Assembly (NCBI RefSeq): GCF_001684975.1
Contig: NZ_MAYH01000012.1
Coordinates: forward strand, 248,001 to 312,000
DNA from: Chryseobacterium artocarpi
GTDB taxonomy: Bacteria; Bacteroidota; Bacteroidia; Flavobacteriales; Weeksellaceae
DNA length: 64,000 nucleotides
Direction: 5' to 3'
Part shown: positions 59,271-64,000 of the stretch, one piece after another
How the letters are laid out: every line of letters starts with the position of its first letter
Numbering within the stretch: the stretch's first letter is position 1
Made by a program: the position numbers and the translations under genes
Notes under the pieces: generated by a model
What the model was told of the DNA's origin: nothing
Seen by the model: only the letters and a program-made list of their open reading frames with translations
Databases searched by the model: none

Positions 59271-59639
59271 GATTTTTTAAATAATTTATAAAGAAATTTA
59301 AATATAAGCATTTTTTTTAATTGTAGACATTTGAATCTAATAATTAGAAATAAGTTGAATGTCTACCATAACAAATTCTGTGCAAAAGTGCTCTGGGAGC
59401 CATAAAAGCGGATTTTAAAGAGCTTACAGTATAAGATACAATCTCTTACCCATTAATTGTGGTTATAAATAATCAAACATCATTTTATAAGTCAGTAATA
59501 TCACAAAATCTTACATCCCGGACCTCGCATCCTGAATCTCTTCCATCTCCCTTTCCATCAGTCTTTTCACGCTATCTAATTTATTCTTTCAGATTTGCTT
59601 AAAAAGTGTAAATTTACGGCTATCTAATTATTTTTTTTT
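59271..59639. other. 369-bp divergent intergenic region between ligase and dehydrogenase genes
   Basis: No gene is seen. The right half contains TTACATCCCGGACCTCGCAT followed by CCTGAATCTC, which recurs in reverse near 3484-3525. I could not place a convincing TTG-N18-TAnnTTTG promoter for either gene; TAAATTTA about 25 bp before 59640 is a near match to a -7 element. Confidence 0.5.
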
Positions 59640-60779
59640 ATGGACTTTAATTTATCGGAAGAACAGCTGATGATTCAGCAAGCGGCAAGAGATTTTGCAC
59701 AAAACGAACTATTACCTGGAGTTATTGAAAGAGACCGTGACCAGAAATTCCCTATTGAGCAGGTGAAGAAAATGGGTGAAATGGGACTTTTAGGTATGAT
59801 GGTTGACCCAAAATACGGAGGAGCAGGTATGGACAGCGTTTCTTACGTACTGGCAATGGAGGAGATTGCAAAAGTAGATGCATCTGCTGCGGTTGTAATG
59901 TCTGTAAACAACTCATTGGTTTGTGCAGGTCTTGAAAAGTTTGCTTCAGAAGAACAAAAAGTAAAATATCTTACTCCACTGGCAAGCGGACAGGTAATCG
60001 GAGCATTTGCTTTATCTGAGCCAGAAGCTGGTTCTGATGCAACTTCTCAGAAAACAACTGCTGAAGATAAAGGTGATTACTATCTTTTAAATGGGATCAA
60101 AAACTGGATCACGAATGGTGGAACTGCTTCTTACTATATCGTAATTGCACAGACAGATCCAGAGAAAAAACATAAAGGAATCAACGCTTTCATCGTAGAA
60201 AGAGGATGGGAAGGTTTCGAAATCGGACCAAAAGAAGATAAATTGGGAATCAGAGGAAGTGATACTCACTCTTTGATCTTCAACAATGTAAAAGTTCCAA
60301 AAGAAAACAGAATTGGTGCTGACGGGTTTGGTTTCAATTTTGCAATGGCTGTATTGAACGGAGGAAGAATCGGTATTGCTTCTCAGGCTTTAGGGATCGC
60401 TTCAGGTGCTTACGAATTGGCTTTAAAATATGCTAAGACAAGAAAAGCATTCAAAACTGAGATTATCAACCACCAGGCTATCGCGTTCAAATTAGCGGAT
60501 ATGGCAACTCAGATTACAGCAGCAAGAATGTTATGTTTCAAAGCAGCATGTGAGAAAGATGCAGGAAAAGATATCTCTGAAAGCGGAGCTATGGCAAAAT
60601 TATATTCTTCTCAGGTTGCAATGGATACAACTATTGAAGCTGTACAGATTCACGGTGGATACGGATACGTTAAAGAATACCACGTAGAAAGATTAATGAG
60701 AGATGCAAAAATCACTCAGATCTACGAAGGAACTTCTGAAATCCAGAAAATCGTGATCTCAAGAAGCATCGCAAAATAA
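59640..60779 (+). CDS. Acyl-CoA dehydrogenase
   Basis: The 379-residue FAD enzyme introduces the first double bond in acyl-CoA beta-oxidation. It begins DFNLSEEQLMIQQAARDFA. It has the FAD-binding signature GAFALSEPEAGSDATS, NWITNGGTASYYIV, and the C-terminal QIHGGYGYVKEYHVERLMRDAKITQIYEGTSEIQ. The glutamate of YEGTSEIQ near residue 364 is the catalytic base. Length is typical. Chain-length preference cannot be judged; short-chain (butyryl-type) enzymes look similar. Electrons would pass to ETF. A small membrane-anchored protein gene follows 22 bp later. Confidence 0.93.
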   Translation: MDFNLSEEQLMIQQAARDFAQNELLPGVIERDRDQKFPIEQVKKMGEMGLLGMMVDPKYGGAGMDSVSYVLAMEEIAKVDASAAVVMSVNNSLVCAGLEKFASEEQKVKYLTPLASGQVIGAFALSEPEAGSDATSQKTTAEDKGDYYLLNGIKNWITNGGTASYYIVIAQTDPEKKHKGINAFIVERGWEGFEIGPKEDKLGIRGSDTHSLIFNNVKVPKENRIGADGFGFNFAMAVLNGGRIGIASQALGIASGAYELALKYAKTRKAFKTEIINHQAIAFKLADMATQITAARMLCFKAACEKDAGKDISESGAMAKLYSSQVAMDTTIEAVQIHGGYGYVKEYHVERLMRDAKITQIYEGTSEIQKIVISRSIAK

Positions 60780-60801
60780 AAATTAACAAAACACACTACT
60801 T

Positions 60802-61167
60802 ATGAAAAAATCTTTGTGGATTACCCTCGGTGTCGTACTGCTATTGTTAGGAGTATTTGTATGGTATAAGTACTTCTTCGTTTTCGGAGAAGGCGTAAAA
60901 TCCGGATACCTGAACTATGCCATGAAAAAAGGCTATATCTTCAAAACCTATGAAGGTAAACTGATCCAGGAAGGATTTGGAAAAGGTAAAACAGGAACAA
61001 TTACAAGCTATGAGTTTGAATTTTCTGTTGATGATCCTGAAGTTTTCAAGCAATTGGAAACAAACAGTGGTAAAACCTTTGATCTCCATTACAAAGAATA
61101 CAATGGTGCGCTTCCGTGGAGAGGAAACACAAAGTTTGTCGTAGACAAAGTAGTGAACATGAAATAA
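60802..61167 (+). CDS. Hypothetical membrane-anchored protein, 121 residues
   Basis: The product has an N-terminal membrane helix (residues 5-24, LWITLGVVLLLLGVFVWYKY) and a soluble domain of about 95 residues with EGVKSGYLNYAMKKGYIFKTYEGKLIQEGFG and ALPWRGNTKFVV. I recall this as a small Bacteroidota family sometimes mislabelled '6-phosphogluconate dehydrogenase'; nothing in the sequence supports that enzyme. It lies 22 bp after the acyl-CoA dehydrogenase gene and is probably co-transcribed with it. Function is unknown. Confidence 0.75.
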   Translation: MKKSLWITLGVVLLLLGVFVWYKYFFVFGEGVKSGYLNYAMKKGYIFKTYEGKLIQEGFGKGKTGTITSYEFEFSVDDPEVFKQLETNSGKTFDLHYKEYNGALPWRGNTKFVVDKVVNMK

Positions 61168-61169
61168 TT

Positions 61170-61203
61170 TGAAAGACTTCCGTTTTGGAGGTCTTTCTTC
61201 TTT
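61170..61203 (+). terminator. Terminator after the dehydrogenase operon
   Basis: GAAAGACTTCC/GGAGGTCTTTC with one G-T pair and a short T-rich loop is followed by T. Confidence 0.8.
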
Positions 61204-61206
61204 TTA

Positions 61207-61292
61207 GGAGCTTTTTCCCGCTATCCACTTATACTCCTCGCGCCAAGCTGTGCCCAATCCGTGCTGTGGGGTAACCGTTAATATCGGGGCTA
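61207..61292 (+). repeat. Conserved-looking intergenic element (GGAGCT..TCCCGCTATCC..ATCGGGGCTA)
   Basis: It opens with GGAGCTTTTTCCCGCTATCC and closes with AACCGTTAATATCGGGGCTA about 86 bp later. I recall sequences with this opening and closing in intergenic regions of many flavobacterial genomes; no function is known to me. A single copy is present here. Confidence 0.45.
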
Positions 61293-61298
61293 TTTTTA

Positions 61299-61335
61299 TG
61301 AGTAATGAGTAATGAATGATGAATGATGAATGATA
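61299..61335. repeat. Simple ATGAGTAATG/AATGATG repeats
   Basis: Seven- and ten-base units (ATGAGTAATG, AATGATG) run in tandem. A reversed relative lies at 3587-3615 before the FAD oxidoreductase gene. Confidence 0.55.
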
Positions 61336-61512
61336 TTGCTGTTAAGTATCATTATTTACTTTATTATATTAATCGAAGAGTTTTTGCATCATAACTCTTG
61401 TATTTCTCTCCAATTTTGTCATCCTGTAAGGATCCCATCTCATACATTTTAAAAAGATAAGTAGGACCAATGTTGTTATTAATCATCGGCTATCCATCCA
61501 CATATCAATATA

Positions 61513-61590
61513 AATAGGGGGGGGCTTTAGCCGTCCAAATCAATCAGCCACCCAAAAATCCATCGGCTTTAGCCAAAACCTAAAAATTAA
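61513..61590 (+). repeat. Dispersed paired GGCTTTAGCC element, copy 3
   Basis: GGGGCTTTAGCCGTCC is followed about 30 bp later by AAAAATCCATCGGCTTTAGC and CAAAACCTAAA. The second half is nearly identical to copy 2. Confidence 0.75.
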
Positions 61591-61721
61591 AACACAAATC
61601 CCACAAATAATTTCACAAATATCACAACTGTGTCATGGCGAGTATATTGAAGCAATCTCACCTATAATCAAAGAAAGAGAATCTATGGTTTAAAATAAAT
61701 ACTTTCCATATTTAAAATCAA

Positions 61722-61749
61722 AAAATCCACCCCTAAGGATGGACTTTAA
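61722..61749 (-). terminator. Terminator after the DUF4349 gene
   Basis: On the minus strand AAAGTCCATCC pairs imperfectly with GGGTGGATTTTTT around a short loop, ending in a T run. Confidence 0.6.
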
Positions 61750-61765
61750 AATCTATTGAAAATAC

Positions 61766-62695
61766 TTATTTAGGAATGTTGTTGCTTTTCTTTTTATAAA
61801 AATAATATCCGGCACCACCAATCAGGAATATAGGCCATAATGGAAGAAGGAAAAGGAAAATGGAAGTAATAACATCCCATCCTGATTCAATGGCGGCTAA
61901 TGATTTTCCTCCAAAGGTTTTAGGCTCTTTTTCAATGTCAGTTTTATCGGTGATATTGATGTCGATGCTGCAGATCGTATTGTCAACATAATTACGTCCT
62001 GTAACCTGGATGTCTTTGGTTTCAATATCTCCGATATTACTGTTTAAGGCTTCTATTAATCCATCAAAATGCTGAATTGGTACTTTGATGTTCAAACTAT
62101 AAACTTTTTGGTTTTCATCCTGTTGATTGGCCGATTCAATATAAGATTGGTTTTCACTTTTAACATATCCGTTATTTTTGATAGCTTCTTCTCTGATGAT
62201 TTCTTTTACCGTTTCTGCATTATCCGCTTTTATCACAAAATAACCGGTTTTCACCATTTTGTCTTTAGGTACATTCAGTTCATAGTTGTCGTTTTTAGGC
62301 TTTTCTTTGTAAATAACCTTTGTTTCTTTAATAACTTTGGGGGCAGGAACATTGACAACAATTTTTTCAGACTTCTGGGCTGTGGAATCTTTTTTCTCGA
62401 TTTTTGATTCCAGTTTTGTAGAAGCAATTTTTTCAGATAAAGAATCTACCATTTTGGAAGTATTTTCTATTTTATCCTGAATGTCATTTTTAGCACCCTC
62501 AATATCTTTTATTCTGATACTTGCAGAATCAAGTGCCTGGTTTGCTGTTTTGGTGGCATTATCAATAGCATCTGATGCAACAGAAGCTGTACTGTCTATA
62601 CTATTAGCAGCTTCCTCCAGTTTGGAAACTCCACCTTTCTGGCTACACGCAATAAAAGCGCCAGATATCGTAACTAGTAATATGAATTTTTTCAT
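61766..62695 (-). CDS. DUF4349 lipoprotein
   Basis: The 309-residue product has a lipoprotein signal peptide with lipobox FIACS (Cys17). A helical, Ser/Asp/Lys-rich coiled-coil region follows to about residue 125. The DUF4349 core comes next (about 145-245: KTGYFVIKADNAETVKEIIREEA, then IKVPIQHFDGLIEAL with DIETKDIQVTGRNYVD). A C-terminal membrane helix (about 278-298, LFLLPLWPIFLIGGAGYYF) ends in Lys residues. It is anchored at both ends, so it must be in the inner membrane or bridge the periplasm. The biochemical role of DUF4349 is unknown. It is transcribed alone. Confidence 0.85.
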   Translation of the reverse strand: MKKFILLVTISGAFIACSQKGGVSKLEEAANSIDSTASVASDAIDNATKTANQALDSASIRIKDIEGAKNDIQDKIENTSKMVDSLSEKIASTKLESKIEKKDSTAQKSEKIVVNVPAPKVIKETKVIYKEKPKNDNYELNVPKDKMVKTGYFVIKADNAETVKEIIREEAIKNNGYVKSENQSYIESANQQDENQKVYSLNIKVPIQHFDGLIEALNSNIGDIETKDIQVTGRNYVDNTICSIDINITDKTDIEKEPKTFGGKSLAAIESGWDVITSIFLFLLPLWPIFLIGGAGYYFYKKKSNNIPK

Positions 62696-63012
62696 AATAT
62701 TATTTTTTGATGAAGTAAAATTAGTGATGAAGGTTCTGAAGCACTTGTAAATGAAATGTATTCTAATCGTAAAATTGTAACTGTAATATTATCAGTGGTT
62801 TGTATCTGTTTTACAAAAGATTTACAAAATGTTTTTTATGCTAAATGTTAGATTTTGAACATTCCAACAGTGGGAAGTATTACAATTGAAGATGTGATAA
62901 TTTCCCTCCTCCGGACAGGTGGTAAAAATTCAAAGAATTTTTGCGGGGGTGGTAATAAAAAAATCCGCAGAAAAACTTCTGCGGATCTATCTTTTAGCAA
63001 TTTTGCTTTTAA
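62696..63012. other. 317-bp gap between the DUF4349 gene and prfC
   Basis: No gene is seen. It holds the leader of the DUF4349 gene and the prfC terminator. TAATTTTA on the minus strand near 62719-62726 is a one-mismatch -7 candidate. Confidence 0.5.
62957..62990 (-). terminator. Terminator after prfC
   Basis: A 10-bp stem ATCCGCAGAA/TTCTGCGGAT with loop AAAC is followed on the minus strand by seven T. Confidence 0.9.
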
Positions 63013-64000
63013 TTAGTTCTCTCTGAATTCACTAATAAAGTGAAGTTTCACATTCGGGAATTTCTCCTGTGTCATGTGAATCGTAAAAGATGAATCAGCT
63101 AAGAATACCAACTGATTGTATTTATCTCTGGCAAGGAATCGCTGCTTTAATCTTGCAAACTCTTTAAACTCTTCAGATTTCTCATCTGCTTCTACCCAAC
63201 AAGCTTTGTGCATTGAAAGAGGCTCGTAAGTACATTTTGCACCATATTCATGCTCTAAACGATACTGGATAACCTCATATTGAAGTGCACCTACAGTTCC
63301 GATGATCTTTCTTCCGTTCATTTCCAAAGTAAATAACTGGGCAACTCCTTCATCCATCAACTGATCAATACCTTTTGCCAATTGCTTAGCTTTAAGCGGA
63401 TCGCTGTTGTTGATATAACGGAAATGCTCAGGAGAGAAGCTTGGAATTCCTTTGAAGCTTAGCTTTTCACCACCAGTCAAAGTATCACCAATTCTGAAAC
63501 TTCCTGTATCGTGAAGACCCACAATATCACCAGGGAAACTTTCTTCTACCACCTCTTTTTTATCAGCAAAGAAAGCATTCGGAGAAGAGAACTTCATTTT
63601 TTTACCCTCTCTTACCAATAGATAGTTTTCGTTTCTTCTGAATGTTCCGGAAACAATTTTTACGAAAGCCAATCTGTCTCTATGCTTAGGATCCATATTG
63701 GCGTGGATCTTAAATACAAATCCTGTGAAAGTACTTTCTTCAGGTTTTACTAAACGGGTATCACTTTCTTTAGGCTGTGGCATTGGAGCAATGTCGATGA
63801 AAGCATCCAATAATTCACGAACACCAAAATTATTCAATGCAGAACCGAAGAAAACCGGCTGAAGATCACCTTTCATATAATCTTCACGATTAAATTCAGG
63901 ATAAACTGATTGAATTAAGTCTAATTCTTCTCTTAAAGTTGTTGCTGCTTTTTCACCAATAACATCATCTATTGAAGTATCATTAATATCATCAAACTTA
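63013..64000 (-). CDS. prfC: Peptide chain release factor 3, C-terminal part (5' end outside window)
   Basis: RF3 is the GTPase that removes RF1 or RF2 from the ribosome after termination. The frame is open through the right edge of the window, so the N-terminal GTP-binding motifs are missing. An ATG at 63876 is internal. The visible 329 residues contain KGDLQPVFFGSALNNFGVRELLDAF (end of the G domain), domain II (FKIHANMDPKHRDRLAFVKI, which marks RF3 rather than EF-G), and domain III ending FPNVKLHFISEFREN. Its partner prfB is also in this window, about 57 kb away. The full gene would be about 530 codons. Confidence 0.95.
   Translation of the reverse strand, partial: KFDDINDTSIDDVIGEKAATTLREELDLIQSVYPEFNREDYMKGDLQPVFFGSALNNFGVRELLDAFIDIAPMPQPKESDTRLVKPEESTFTGFVFKIHANMDPKHRDRLAFVKIVSGTFRRNENYLLVREGKKMKFSSPNAFFADKKEVVEESFPGDIVGLHDTGSFRIGDTLTGGEKLSFKGIPSFSPEHFRYINNSDPLKAKQLAKGIDQLMDEGVAQLFTLEMNGRKIIGTVGALQYEVIQYRLEHEYGAKCTYEPLSMHKACWVEADEKSEEFKEFARLKQRFLARDKYNQLVFLADSSFTIHMTQEKFPNVKLHFISEFREN

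Larger units (their letters stand above)
61168..61765. other. 598-bp repeat-rich gap
   Basis: No coding frame is seen. It contains a terminator, a conserved-looking non-coding element (61207-61292), simple ATGAGTAATG repeats (61299-61335), the third GGCTTTAGCC element (61513-61590), and the terminator of the DUF4349 gene. Confidence 0.7.

Noticed and set aside
60802-61167. 6-phosphogluconate dehydrogenase
   Set aside because: The protein is 121 residues with a membrane helix and lacks the NADP-binding motif; that label would be a database error.
1-64000. tRNA or rRNA genes
   Set aside because: No cloverleaf-like or rRNA-like stretch was noticed in any intergenic region.

Overview
The window is low-GC bacterial chromosome from the Bacteroidota, most likely Chryseobacterium or a close relative in the Weeksellaceae. 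Four things point there. Several genes have promoters of the Bacteroidota form TTG-N18-TAnnTTTG. Secreted proteins end in type IX secretion (T9SS) sorting domains. The repertoire is typical: fused E1 alpha/beta dehydrogenase, DnaE with an N-terminal exonuclease, DnaJ with half of its zinc region, archaeal-type ProS, and 'VGINTTSPxGATILDVVS' surface proteins. No tRNA, rRNA, CRISPR array, transposase or integrase was seen.

Layout. 1-10782 is mainly housekeeping: the end of a fused MsrAB, a pair of related membrane-anchored unknowns, an unusual AAA+ ATPase, a FAD oxidoreductase, release factor 2, a DedA protein, an esterase lipoprotein, a DUF808 membrane protein, and grpE-dnaJ. 10873-21342 is the accessory island, all on the minus strand. 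In order of transcription it holds an 1184-residue unknown protein, a fiber-like protein, a small protein, an 846-residue protein built like a polymorphic toxin, its probable immunity gene, a second orphan toxin-tip/immunity pair, and a decayed fragment of the toxin's central region. None of these proteins has a signal peptide or a T9SS domain. This is the most unusual part of the window.

22307-36847 holds mntH with a clear promoter/operator, a DUF937-OmpA envelope protein, proS, a W/G/Y-rich lipoprotein next to an outer-membrane barrel, a methyltransferase/ZIP pair, an rRNA methyltransferase, a glycosyltransferase, a Cys/Met-type PLP lyase divergent from an Lrp regulator, and a bestrophin-like channel. 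36962-52847 holds the fused E1 dehydrogenase, a T9SS subtilase with a decayed duplicate of its sorting domain beside it, dnaE, and two tandem T9SS surface proteins built of roughly 140-residue repeats. 53004-64000 holds a K+ channel with a C-terminal zinc ribbon, a small membrane protein not called by length-limited ORF finders, a Nif3 protein with a coiled-coil partner, fatty-acid activation and oxidation genes, a DUF4349 lipoprotein, and the 3' part of prfC.

How the genes fit together. The toxin island looks like a contact or injection weapon locus with an exchangeable C-terminal warhead cassette. The envelope genes (T9SS cargo, OmpA, FadL-like barrel, lipoproteins) reflect a surface-oriented Bacteroidota lifestyle. 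The gaps between genes carry several dispersed repeat families, including a paired GGCTTTAGCC element in three copies. All functions are read from sequence motifs; no searches were run.
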